Made by a program: the position numbers and the translations under genes. The notes below the pieces were generated by a model that was not told where the DNA came from, ran no database searches, and saw nothing but the letters and a program-made list of their open reading frames with translations. 64,000 bases of DNA, taken from contig JAKTNV010000023.1 in the NCBI GenBank assembly GCA_022747635.1, forward strand, positions 6,791,848 to 6,855,847, read 5' to 3'. Positions within the stretch are counted from its first letter, which is position 1, and the number at the start of each line of letters is the position of its first letter. Shown one piece after another: positions 9,220 to 19,365 of the stretch. The DNA comes from Hetaerina americana. Taxonomy: Eukaryota > Arthropoda > Insecta > Odonata > Calopterygidae.

Positions 9220-9599
9220 AACACAGATGTAGATTTTTAAAATTTTAAAACATAGGCACACAAAAGGAATGACGTTCTCGGGGAAGAGCGGAGAGGACCT
9301 GCGGGTGAGGGTCGAGGGAAGGAGAGGCAAGGGACCAATAGAAAATAGGCATTGGGGTGGGAGGAGATATGTGGCAGCTATTGGATGCATTTAGTGGGCT
9401 TAGCTCAGCCTGGGGATTTAAATGACTGGGACCCCCAGATAAGCGCCATCTGGCGAGTTCTCACCTAAATGATACCTGCAGATTTGGGAAGGGTTTCAAT
9501 CATCGAAACGGAGAAGCAGTCATCGAAAGATAAGCTGTGGGTAGCAGCGTTTCCCACAAAGTTCTTTACTATACAGTTCTTCTCTATACATATTCCTTC

Positions 9600-10130
9600 C
9601 GTCTAAGGAATTTGGGTGTTTTATGTGTGAACTATTATCTTACCCGATTTATCTCTAATTGTTAGCATGGATCTTCCCTTCTTACTTCTCGATAGTGATT
9701 GAATGTTGCTGTATAGCGCACCAATTTCACCCTTCCTCTGCAAACTTTCTATATCCTCGCACTGCGTCTTCCACCATGCTTCTTTTATTTTATTTGTTGC
9801 CCGTCTCAAATTATTATTCAACTCTTTGTACTTCCTCTCACCTAACTTTTTATTTACATTCTTCCATTTTCTCCGCTCAACCATCTTTGTAATCATCTCA
9901 ACCGTGATTCATTTTTCCTTGCCCTTTCCCCGTTGACGGTTCCCACAGTTTTCTTGCGGCTTTAGAAATCTCTTTTTTGATACATTCCCATTTTTCCTCG
10001 ATAGCACCCAGCTCCTTTCCCTGACTCATGATTTTCTCTACGATTCTGCTGATGCTCCTTCCTAGTCAACCCAGTGCATGCTTCCACTTTCCACTCCCTA
10101 ACCCACCTTATCCCCACCCCGCCTTATCTT
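9600..10130 (-). mobile_element. LINE fragment: endonuclease-RT linker region
   Basis: The minus strand reads IEEKWECIKKEISKAARKLW, then a stop, then KMVERRKWKNVNKKLGERKYKEL, NNLRRATNKIKEAWWKTQCEDI and SRSKKGRSMLTIRDKSGKI. The order and spacing are those of the basic linker between endonuclease and reverse transcriptase in the LINE type seen at 3-5 kb. Neither catalytic domain is present, and both ends are unclear. Confidence 0.65.
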
Positions 10131-10289
10131 TTTTATTCGGACGCGAAACTTAATTGCTTCGAAATTAGGATCAGAGCCCTCATCCGCTCCCGGGAAACTA
10201 CGAAGATAAAATTTTTAGTTATTGCCCTATACTAGCGATGTATTTTTTTATTTAGTGATATATTTTATTTAGTGATTTATCTATATTCA

Positions 10290-10550
10290 TTACTGCTTTC
10301 AAATCCCGGCGGTATTGAATATTTCTCAGTGGTATCTCGATCCTTACTTGAGGTGCTTTGTGGAGGGCACTTTGAGTGAGTACGCCGTCCGTCAGATGGG
10401 ACGTTAAACTGTGGACCCCTTGGCGCCTATCGTAAAGAGTAGGCAAATGCCGACGCCAGGTTTCTCTCCACCCTTCATCCTATCCTGCCCATCCCGAATG
10501 ATGCAAATGACCTCAGCTGTCGGTCGCCTCCCCTAAATACTACTACTACT
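10290..10550 (+). repeat. SINE-B or LINE 3'-end repeat, copy 1
   Basis: Diagnostic blocks are TTGAGGTGCTTTGTGGAGGG, GTCAGATGGGACGTTAAACT, AGGCAAATGCCGACGCCAGG, GACCTCAGCTGTCGGTCGCC and a terminal (CTA)n run. A diverged copy with the same order lies at 21425-21690. The CpG-rich GGGACGTTAAAC core and simple-repeat tail are typical of SINE/LINE 3' regions in invertebrates. No coding potential. Confidence 0.7.
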
Positions 10551-10689
10551 CATTATTGCTTCCCGAGGAATAAAAGAGAATCATGAACTTTGTAAGAATC
10601 GCATGTATACGCCTGATTTAATGGATAAGTGATTCTTGTTTTTTTCTGATGACATTTCTAACTATTCTACCGACACCGATATCTGAGTA

Positions 10690-11030
10690 ATGAACTACCT
10701 TTTAGGATTTTTGGAACTTACGTTACTAGCTGCATGGAGTTTCGAAACCCCGCTCTTTTCCTCCAATGCCAACCCTTAGGCAAAAGAGGAAGACGCCTAT
10801 ATCAGCAAATTACTTCATTTTTGATAAATAAATTGGATGTATCTGATTTGAAGCATCGCGACGCAGGGGACGGATCTGAGAAAAACAAGGCAATAGGCTG
10901 CCTGGCAACCCGAGTAACGTCACTCCAGGGACCCAGCCGTCTCCCAGCAGGCGGGAGCCTTCCAGAACTCCCCCCCCCTACATTTCAATCATTCTTCGGT
11001 GAACTGCAATTTCGTTCCATATGATTCATG
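10690..11030 (+). other. Unrecognised 96-codon frame with X-box/CRE-like sites
   Basis: An ATG-started frame (10734-11024) has no recognisable domain. Within it, 10897-10909 fits the RFX X-box pattern perfectly (GCTGCC-T-GGCAAC), and 10915-10922 is a CRE-like TAACGTCA. CpGs cluster here. It may be a cryptic regulatory stretch or chance; no gene start is demonstrable. Confidence 0.25.
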
Positions 11031-14000
11031 ATCATATTCATTTCTAGACTACAATCTAGCTATATCGAAATCCGAAAAATTAGTGAAATGCAAAGTGAAA
11101 AATTAAATACGATATATTAAATTCGAGAAAATTCGGATATATTTGCAAATTCATTGAAATTCTCGGGGATATGAAATGGGAACCAGCCATCATGAAAGGT
11201 GACGTAAATATGCAAAGCTTTGATTGAGGGAGGGAGGGATGGTGAAAAATGATTTTAAAAAAATACAAAGTGAGAGTAGGAGGATGGGCTCTGAAGAGAT
11301 CTGGAAAGATTTTTTCAAGAGATAGCTGCTGCCGATGAATTGGAAAGGTAAATGCGAATGGAATTTTTTATCCAAGAGTGAGAAGGTGGAAAAGAAAAGG
11401 AATGGGTGGGAAGTGGGCTCGGAATTCGTAAAAAGAATGTATGGAATGAAATAGTAATGTTAGGCAGGAAACCGTTGGGGCGAAAATAATTGGTGGAAAG
11501 GCCATTATGAGGGCACGAAGAAATTTCAGCGGAAAGGCAACATTTAAGATCTTTTTAATTACGCAAAGATTTTGTCAAAATGTTAAAAAAACAAAATGGC
11601 ATGAAATTTAAGAAATGAGAAAATTTTAATGCTTGAATCTAAAGAGAGGCTGTAAAGGTAGAAAATACACAATGGAGACTGTCAACAGCAAAGATCTTAG
11701 GCAGTAAGAAAAGATAATAATGGCCCCGGAATTAGCAATGATGAAGTAGGAGTTTGATGAGAAGTCATCAAGGCAAATTAAATCCCATGCAGGGAAACGT
11801 TCATAGCAGCGGAAAATGACGAGGAAGGGGTCACTGTCATACTTCTCACTCAGGAAAGAATCGTCAATCAAATTTCTGGAGATGGGGCGAATGGCTACGT
11901 TTACGAGTATCCATTGAGATTAGGAAAGGGAAGGGAAAATTTAAGAGAAAGGAATGCAGAATATGTTTGATATGTCGTCGAGGTGGATTTCGAATACACA
12001 CGGAGCGTGTGCTCCATAGGTCGCCGAATTCTAAAGTCAACGCGACACCAAATCTTTACAAAAATCTACTTTTGACAATGATAAAGCTGTCTTCGTTTAT
12101 TACAGCTCACTGAGGACGCAGCAAATTGATGGAATGGCATTACAAAATTATATACATGCTTCTTTTTTAATACAGTGAATTCTTTCACTGTAAAATTTTC
12201 TTCGCAGTACAGTACTTGTGACGACGAATATGCTGGTGATGATGGAGTGTTGAAATAAATTTGACGGAAATCATGATAATGACGTTATTCGTCCAAACCC
12301 GGTGGTCTACAGTAGGAAAACTTTTACTGTGAAAATATCAGTTTAAAAAAGAAACATAGCCTTACATAAACTGAACAAGGTTTCTTTGAATGAACGTTCT
12401 GTTTATAAATGTAGAATCATAGAGAGCGCACACATCTTTAAGAACTATTCATGAATTCGTACACATTTTATAAGTTTGTCCAAATCCACTGTGTCTGAAT
12501 TCCTCCTCCATGGATACGAAGAGGAAATGTGACGGAACAGTAAACTGATTGGGCAATAAAAGCAGAGAAGGGAGAAGTGCTTTTATAGATGGAGAAGTGG
12601 GGCAGGGTTTATTTTATTTTCAGTGCTATTTAAGTTATTCGCTGAAGTAAAAGCAAGATAAGCATAGAGGCGGAGGGCCGGAGTAAGACTGTAAGTCACC
12701 AAAGAGAAATATTTGTATGATTAGCGAAACTAAAGTTATTTTATTAAGCACATTTCAGGAACGGCAAAGGGGGTGGGATCAAAACAACTCATACGGAAAG
12801 CAACGTAAATAAATCGTCAACAAGTATTAGTTAAAGATTCAACTGAGCAATTAATAGTAGATGGAATATAATACGTATATGGCTAGTACTTCGGATTAAA
12901 ATAGGATATTGGTGATGGGATTATGAAAATAATCACATCGGCAATAGAATCATTCGCGAAGATGAAGGAATAGTTGACATGGATTTCATGTAAAGACAAA
13001 AGAAAAGACAACAATTTTGGCCAAGAAGAGCATTTTAAATCATGGCTCTTATTTTGGTCTTCTGGAATAAATTGGGGGTAAACTGGAAACTTCTGAAACA
13101 CAGGCAACATGGCTAGAAAGTAAGGAAAACAATAATAAACTTTCGCATTAGACGGAGGAAGTGTATGAAAAAAGGGGGATTTGAAAGGATCCGATAGCAA
13201 AGGAAATTATTGTAAGTAGGAAATATAAAAATAGCCAGTGAATGTTGGTTGACTTGAAGGAGTTATTGAACAAATAGGAATTGATGCAAGAAACAGGATT
13301 AGGTAGAAGGTATAAACGTCGATCAGAAGTGCCAGAGAAGTCCACGACTCTACTAAATCTAATAATAATAACAATAAGGCAATGCATGATTTTTCATGCT
13401 GCCATGATCACTCATTCATACCTGGAGGGAAATTGAGATAAGCGAACGAGTATACCAGCTTCAAAAATGATACAGTAGTTAAACAGTTACGACACAATAC
13501 CTCCACAATATTCGTGCCACAAATGTTATCTACCTATACAAATGCACACATAATACATTCTCTGCCGTAAAACTTCCTTCGAAGTGCCGTCCTCAAAACT
13601 CTAAATACTTAATCAAAACTCATGCTGACTTTCTTCTATTGCAGATATTTTCGATCCTTGACACGAGTCCGCAACCTCCCAAACTAGTGCAAAGGTTTCA
13701 AGATAATCTTGTAAAATGTTCGAAATTTTGCAGTGAAAAAAAAAGAGTAGTGAAATTATTACATTTAACATAAACTGATGTTAGGCTTATATAGCATTAT
13801 TTTTTTAAGCCTTAATCGGAATCCGAATTGTAGAGAGTAGTATTTTTATAAAAACTGAACTGTCCGCTGCCATGGCTTCTTCGTAACAGATAACTTGCTG
13901 ATGCCGAATTGGATAAATATCGACTTCAAATAAAATGCAGCCTAAATAAAAAGTGCAAATAAATGTTAAGTTGATTCCAAAACAGGGAGCAACCGCGGGA

Positions 14001-14780
14001 AAGTTGGAAAAAGTACGTATTGACTTCATAACAGCTCAAAACAAATTATGTAGCCGTTTCGTCGACAAGGTTGTCCCCACATAGCAAACCACCGACAATT
14101 CTCGGGAACGGCTGCCTGGCCAAAACCGTTCGCCTCTGTGAAAATGAAACCTTAGGGGTCATGAATCAAAAACAAATCATTAATTTCAATATTCGGGATC
14201 TCCTTGGCTTGTTATGCTTTTCGAGCAAAACGACTTCTCGACCACCGGTGCCTAAAAATGCCTCGTCAGCAGCACAATGAGGCTTCGTGTAGTTGGGGAG
14301 TGACTTGGCAGCTGAAACATGTATTCCGTAAATAAAGACAAACGGTTTCTCGGTCGAGTGATGCCCCGGGGATATAAAATAAAATATAAAATAAAAATTT
14401 AAATAATTCACGGCATCAGTTGCCGTAGAGCTATTCTTGTGACATTAAAAGCTAAGTCCGTGAAAATACACAAAATGCGTAAAATATACTTATTCAACGC
14501 AGAAAATTTTAACGGAGTACGATAATATTTAAAAAAGGAATTTCCAGAATAAACCACAAAAGCCATGATAAGTGGTAAAAAAACACTTGAAAATATTTCT
14601 TGAACTTTATGCGTACATTCCATCCAAACTTGCAAAAAATTTGACAAAAAGGAACCTATTTGGTAAACTGGATAAATCAGATCGCCATTAGGAAGGCAAG
14701 GGAATTTACAGTAAGATTTTTAAATGTGGCGATATAGTTAATATGAATACATCTAAACAGAAACTAAAATAATGTCGTGG
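11031..14780. other. No gene recognised; purine-skewed stretch
   Basis: From about 11100 to 13400 the plus strand is strongly purine-rich (many GAAA, GGAAG, GAGG words), so most open frames fall on the minus strand and are Phe/Ser/Leu-rich without domains. No transposon motif was recognised. At 14340-14400 an AAATA-rich stretch occurs. Confidence 0.5.
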
Positions 14781-14789
14781 TAAAAAGGA

Positions 14790-16320
14790 AAGCATCATGC
14801 GAAAAGCCTTACACTACTTTAAACCTAAAATGATATGCGAATATCTTGAGGAAAATCCAAAGTCATTCTGGTCCTATGTCAGAGAAATGCAGGGTAAACG
14901 TGCAACTGTATTTCGCTGAAGATGGAAAACTATTGCAAACACGGTGAAAAACGCAAATATTTTAAACAAGTTTTTCCAGAGCGTCTACATTAAAGATTCA
15001 AACGCACCAAACGAGCGTTCACACCCACCCCCACTGACCAAGAAAGGAATAGAACATCAGCTCCGTAGTATTAAAGCCAACGAAGCCCCAAGTCCGGAAG
15101 AAATACCAGCTAGAATATTAAAGGAATTAGCTAAAGATAGTTCCCCGTTTTTGGAAAGTGTTTTTCTAAAGTCGTTAGAAGAAGACTCAGTACTTGGCGC
15201 CGCGAGATCGATAAAGGCGGCAATAGAGAGAAACCAACCAATTATCGAGCCATTTCTCTATCAACGATCTCTTGTAAAATATTAGAAGACATTATTTCAG
15301 TAATATTATGAGATTTCTTGATGGTAGGAAAGTACCAAGCCACAACCAGCACGGATTTAGGAAGAGCAGATCTTATGCAACACAATTAGGTTTTCGTATT
15401 CACGATATACTTAGATCGGGAGAAAACAACACACAAGGTGATGCAGTTTTAATGGATTTCAAGAAAGCCTTCGGTAAAGTCCCGCACAATAAATTGTTTG
15501 AAAAACTTAAATGCTATGGTATCAATGAAAAGTAATGAATTGGATCAGAGACTTCTTGTCAAATCGCAAACAAATATCTACAGGTTGTGCTAAACGGATA
15601 TAGAAGTAACTTCAGGCGTCCCCCCGGGAAGTGTAATGGGGCCGCTTCTATTCTTAATATACAGTAGTGACTTAAATTTACTCGTCAGTAGCAACCTCAG
15701 ATTCTCAGATTATTTGCTGACGACACCGTGGTATACAGGGAAATAAGGAGCCAACTAGATCGCGAGCTACTCTTTAGAGACTTAGACACAATCTCGGAAT
15801 GGTGCAACAAATGGGGAGTGAGACAAATGCGCAGGTTTGAAATTTCGGAACAAAGGAAGTGGCGAGCTGGACAGAAATTATGTAATTGAGGGTTCGATGC
15901 TAACTACGCCCGATCAAGTTAAATATCTGGGGGTAGTTCTAACACCACGCCTTTCTTGGGGAGTACATATCAGGACAATATGCGGAGCCGCTTTAAAGAA
16001 ACTCGGTTTTATGAAACGGGTGGTGGGAAAATGTAATGAGAAAGTAAAAGAGATGTGTTATTTTGCTCTAGTTAGACCTCATTTGGAATATGCCGCGAGT
16101 ATTTAGGATCCTTGGGGAGTAAATTTCCCAAAGTTATATAAGGCCCAAAGAAAATCCGCCAGATTCGTCAAAAATTGTTGCGATAAAAAGACGAGTGTGA
16201 GAGGCCTTTTGGGGGAATTAGGCTGGGAGCCACTTGAGATGCGAAGAGAACACGCAAGACTTGGGCATTTAGAAAGGTTCAGAACAAACGAGTAGAACAA
16301 TGACAATACAAGAAAGATTA
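14790..16320 (+). mobile_element. CR1/jockey-like LINE reverse transcriptase, decayed
   Basis: Plus-strand blocks in order: LEENPKSFWSYVREMQGK; ANILNKFFQSVY; IKANEAPSPEEIPARILKEL; HNQHGFRKSRSYATQLG; VLMDFKKAFGKVPHNKL (motif A, catalytic Asp present, FDKV changed to FGKV); GVPPGSVMGPLLFLIY (motif B); FADDTVVYREI near 15711 (motif C, catalytic DD intact); YLGVVLTPRLSWGVHI; ALVRPHLEYAAS (then stop); and KAQRKSARFVKNC with LGELGWEPLEMRR. At least four frameshifts or stops break the frame. The HxxF and LVRPHLEYA blocks are those of CR1/jockey-group LINEs. The 5' endonuclease is missing. Confidence 0.85.
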
Positions 16321-16929
16321 TAGCCCCACTTTATCGAGGTAGGTCAGACCACAAAGATGAGATAAGGGAGATAGATTCCAGTTCGGATAAGTGCGTGTGT
16401 ATGTTAGTTGATGTATTTGCATGCATGTGTGTTATAAGGGTTTTTGTTTGAATATATACGCCTTTGCGGGTGTAGATTGGCCTGAGTTTTTGATTTTGCA
16501 TGCAGTGTTATTCTCTTTTACGGACCTAACGCCTCGCCACACGTCGGCAGTAGTCGGCTGGCTGGATATTGTGTACATGTAGATGCATGAAGCAAATCGC
16601 TTTAGTAGGAGACGATGGTAACCATGTCGTCGGATTTGAGTTGAGATCGCTTCAATTTCGCAAAACTAACTAATTAAACTCTTAGAAAGTGAACGGCTGT
16701 TCCCCAGCGACTACGCGAACGACGCACATTAACCAATCTGACCCCTAGCTTCCCCCTTTGTGAGGAGACAAAGGGCGAATAAAGTGCCATCAACTGGCCG
16801 GCACAGGAGAAAAGGACGCTGGAGTTCCTTTAAGGGAAGAGGACGAAAACGGTCAAAGGTCGGTCAAAAGCCTGAACCCACGAAGTTGGCTCCACGATTA
16901 GGATATGCACACACACACACATGTATGTG

Positions 16930-17043
16930 TGTGTGTGTATGTAGTTTGGACGTTTCGACGGCACGGCCGTCGTCATCACATTCGGATGACGACAGTCGAA
17001 TATATATATATATATAAAATATAGAGTCTGATGACGACGGTTG

Positions 17044-17046
<3 letters not shown>
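16930..17046. other. Repeated TGATGACGAC motifs, hammerhead-like cores
   Basis: Three related words occur in about 100 bases. On minus near 16948-16976, GTGATGACGACGG, a 5-base loop, then CCGTCGAAAC. On plus, CGGATGACGACAGTCGAAT (16981-16999) and CTGATGACGACGGTTGAAAA (17028-17047). The plus copy at 17028 has the exact CUGAUGA...GAAA core order of a hammerhead ribozyme but a weak stem II. The minus copy has a good 5-6 bp stem II but a changed first core base. Stems I and III were not found. Confidence 0.3.

Positions 17047-17138
<92 letters not shown>
17047..17138. repeat. (AT)n microsatellite
   Basis: Roughly 46 uninterrupted AT units lie immediately left of the tRNA-like repeat array. Confidence 0.95.
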
Positions 17139-17140
<2 letters not shown>

Positions 17141-17597
17141 CACGAAATCCCGCCAAACGGCGAATAAATACTCATATATACAGAAACAGATATAAGGAAA
17201 AGGGATAGGAACACATATAAAGGACGAACACAATAGAGGTGGGGAAGGCGGAATCGAACGGATCACAAGAGTAAAAATATTTCCTCAACCGGGACTCGAA
17301 CACCGGATCTTTCCACTTGCCGGGCGGATGCTCTTAACCACTTGAGCTATCGAGGATAGTCAATTTACCCTGAGATCCGTGGGTCTAATATGTCGCCAAG
17401 CGCCCCGATTCTTTCAGCCAAGAGATGGCGTCAGGGGGCAGTTTCACCCACCAAAGGAGAAATGGACAATACACAAGGAAAGGAAAGGACAGTGGGTCAG
17501 AATTCATACAACATCATACAGGAAAGGAACAGTGCGTTTCGTGGCACGCATAGCCAGAAGAAAGAGATGAGCCACATTGGCCAAATACACATTCAAA
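17141..17597 (-). repeat. 457-bp tRNA-like repeat, unit 1 (complete)
   Basis: This unit begins CACGAAATCCCGCCAAACGG and ends CCAAATACACATTCAAA on the plus strand. The next unit starts at 17598 with identical sequence, giving a 457-bp period. In plus-of-repeat orientation, a leader of about 240 bp (GGCCAATGTGGCTC, TTTCTCCTTTGGTGGG, GAATCGGGGCGCTTGG) precedes a tRNA-like core. A body with CCTTCCCCACC and CGCCGTTTGGCGGG follows. There is no coding frame. It is unusual for a SINE in that the tRNA-like part is internal. Confidence 0.9.
17281..17356 (-). tRNA. tRNA-like sequence (Ala-GGC-like) in unit 1, probable pseudogene
   Basis: It folds as a cloverleaf: 7-bp acceptor (TCCTCGA with TTGAGGA, one G-U), D stem GCTC/GAGC, and anticodon stem TCCGC/GTGGA with loop CCGGCAA (anticodon GGC, but C33 instead of the near-universal U33). 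The T stem CCGG(T)G/CCCGG has a bulged T. A box TAGCTCAAGTGG is perfect. Because it is embedded in a repeat, and given C33 and the bulge, it is probably a repeat-borne Pol III promoter or tRNA pseudogene. Confidence 0.5.
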
Positions 17598-17931
17598 CAC
17601 GAAATCCCGCCAAACGGCGAATAAATACTCATATATACAGAAACAGATATAAGGAAAAGGGATAGGAACACATATAAAGGACGAACACAATAGAGGTGGG
17701 GAAGGCGGAATCGAACGGATCACAAGAGTAAAAATATTTCCTCAACCGGGACTCGAACACCGGATCTTTCCACTTGCCGGGCGGATGCTCTTAACCACTT
17801 GAGCTATCGAGGATAGTCAATTTACCCTGAGATCCGTGGGTCTAATATGTCGCCAAGCGCCCCGATTCTTTCAGCCAAGAGATGGCGTCAGGGGGCAGTT
17901 TCACCCACCAAAGGAGAAATGGACAATACCC
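17598..17931 (-). repeat. tRNA-like repeat, unit 2 (truncated)
   Basis: It appears nearly identical to unit 1 over its length but stops after GAGAAATGGACAATAC at 17931, where the sequence jumps to a plus-oriented copy (CTTTATATGTGTTCC). The join is an inversion breakpoint with little or no microhomology. Confidence 0.9.
17738..17813 (-). tRNA. tRNA-like sequence in unit 2, probable pseudogene
   Basis: Same cloverleaf, GGC anticodon, C33 and bulged T as in unit 1, exactly 457 bp away. No difference was seen between the two. Confidence 0.5.
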
Positions 17932-18438
17932 TTTATATGTGTTCCTATCCCTTTTCCTTATATCTGTTTCTGTATATATGAGTATTTATTCGCCGTTTGG
18001 CGGGATTTCGTGTTTGAATGTGTATTTGGCCAATGTGGCTCATCTCTTTCTTCTGGCTATGCGTGCCACGAAACGCACTGTTCCTTTCCTGTATGATGTT
18101 GTATGAATTCTGACCCACTGTCCTTTCCTTTCCTTGTGTATTGTCCATTTCTCCTTTGGTGGGTGAAACTGCCCCCTGACGCCATCTCTTGGCTGAAAGA
18201 ATCGGGGCGCTTGGCGACATATTAGACCCACGGATCTCAGGGTAAATTGACTATCCTCGATAGCTCAAGTGGTTAAGAGCATCCGCCCGGCAAGTGGAAA
18301 GATCCGGTGTTCGAGTCCCGGTTGAGGAAATATTTTTACTCTTGTGATCCGTTCGATTCCGCCTTCCCCACCTCTATTGTGTTCGTCCTTTATATGTGTT
18401 CCTATCCCTTTTCCTTATATCTGTTTCTGTATATATGA

Positions 18439-18439
<1 letters not shown>
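17932..18439 (+). repeat. tRNA-like repeat, inverted copy
   Basis: The plus-oriented sequence starts mid-unit (CTTTATATGTG), crosses the unit boundary (ATTTCGTG/TTTGAATG) near 18014, and continues through the leader, the tRNA-like core and the body to ATGAGTAT at 18439, where an (AT)n tract takes over. With 17141-17931 it forms a large imperfect inverted repeat, both outer ends abutting (AT)n. Confidence 0.9.
18254..18329 (+). tRNA. tRNA-like sequence in the inverted copy, probable pseudogene
   Basis: Acceptor 18254-18260 pairs with 18322-18328. D arm 18263-18280, anticodon loop 18287-18293 (CCGGCAA), T loop TTCGAGT 18310-18316 with a bulged T in the T stem. Sequence as in units 1 and 2. Confidence 0.5.
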
Positions 18440-18507
<68 letters not shown>

Positions 18508-18520
18508 TACATATATATAC
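18440..18520. repeat. (AT)n / ATAC microsatellite
   Basis: About 30 AT units, then ATACATATATACATATATAC, running directly into the 5'-truncated mariner coding sequence. Confidence 0.95.
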
Positions 18521-18522
18521 AG

Positions 18523-19238
18523 GAGCAGCGTTATTCCATCAAATTTGCGCTAAAGCTTGGGAAATCGTCTACCGAAACTGTCGGTATGATTAACCAGGCT
18601 TACGGGGAGTCAGCCATGTCCAGAAACATGATCTTTCGGTGGCACAAGATGTTCGTGGAGGGCAGAGAAGAGGTCGACGACGAACCACGGCCTGGACGCC
18701 CATCAACGACACTCACCGACGAAAATGTGCGAAAAGTTCGCGATGTACTGAACTCTGATCGTCGTCTTAGTGTTCGGATGATAGCAGAGCAGTGTAATGT
18801 GCCAAAAACAATAGTGCACGAGATTATTAGGGAGCAATTACAGATGCGAAAAATTTGTGCAAAGTTGGTGCCGAAAGTGCTCAGTGATAATCAAAGACTC
18901 AATCGTTTGGAAATCGCGACACAACTTGCGGATCACTGCAAAAATGATCCACAGCCCGGACTTGGCACCACCGGACTTCTTTCTGTTCCCGAAGATAAAG
19001 AGGAGTTTGAAAGGAACGCGATACGGGACTTTGGACGCCGTCAAAGAGGCCGTGACGACGTGTCTTCGAGAGGTTCCCGATGATGCCTTCGCGGGAGCGT
19101 TCCAGGAATGGGAACGCCGCTGGAACAAGTGTATCGACTCACAAGGGTCCTATTTTGAGGAATATTAGCTTAAGATATGTAAAAGTGTAATAAATTTTTT
19201 TTCCTGAGCTCAGTACACTTATTTTCCGGACGAACCCT
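18523..19238 (+). mobile_element. Mariner transposon, 5'-truncated with internal deletion
   Basis: The coding sequence starts without a Met at EQRYSIKFALKLGKSSTETV, directly after (AT)n. It contains the paired helix-turn-helix DNA-binding region, EEVDDEPRPGRPSTT, and MIAEQCNVPKTIVHEII up to LADHCKNDP near 18954. There a deletion with frame change joins to SPDLAPPDFFLFPKIKRSL (third-Asp block) and ends CIDSQGSYFEEY with a TAG stop near 19168. The first two DD34D acidic residues are deleted, so no transposase activity is possible. The 3' terminal repeat CTTATTTTCCGGACGAACCC is present and flanked by TA. The 5' repeat is lost. Confidence 0.85.
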
Positions 19239-19261
19239 GATATATATATATATATATACAT

Positions 19262-19365
19262 GGGAAAGGAACTGGCCCCCTCGACCCGGATGTGAATTTC
19301 ACACGCCATTGGGCTTAGCTCTCATCCCAGTACCCTTAACTCTACTACCATCACCTGTATGAAGC
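19262..19365 (+). repeat. SINE-A, 3' half
   Basis: It begins GGGAAAGGAACTGGCCCC after a short (AT)n tract, then ATGTGAATTTCACACGCC, GGGCTTAGCTC and CTACTACCATCACCTG, matching the distal half of the copy at 47 kb. The tRNA-like head is missing. Confidence 0.7.

Noticed and set aside
17281..18329. Three tRNA-Ala(GGC)-like sequences as functional tRNA genes
   Set aside because: All three lie at the same place in a repeat, have C33 instead of U33 and a bulged T in the T stem, and related decayed copies exist. Annotated as tRNA-like pseudogenes.
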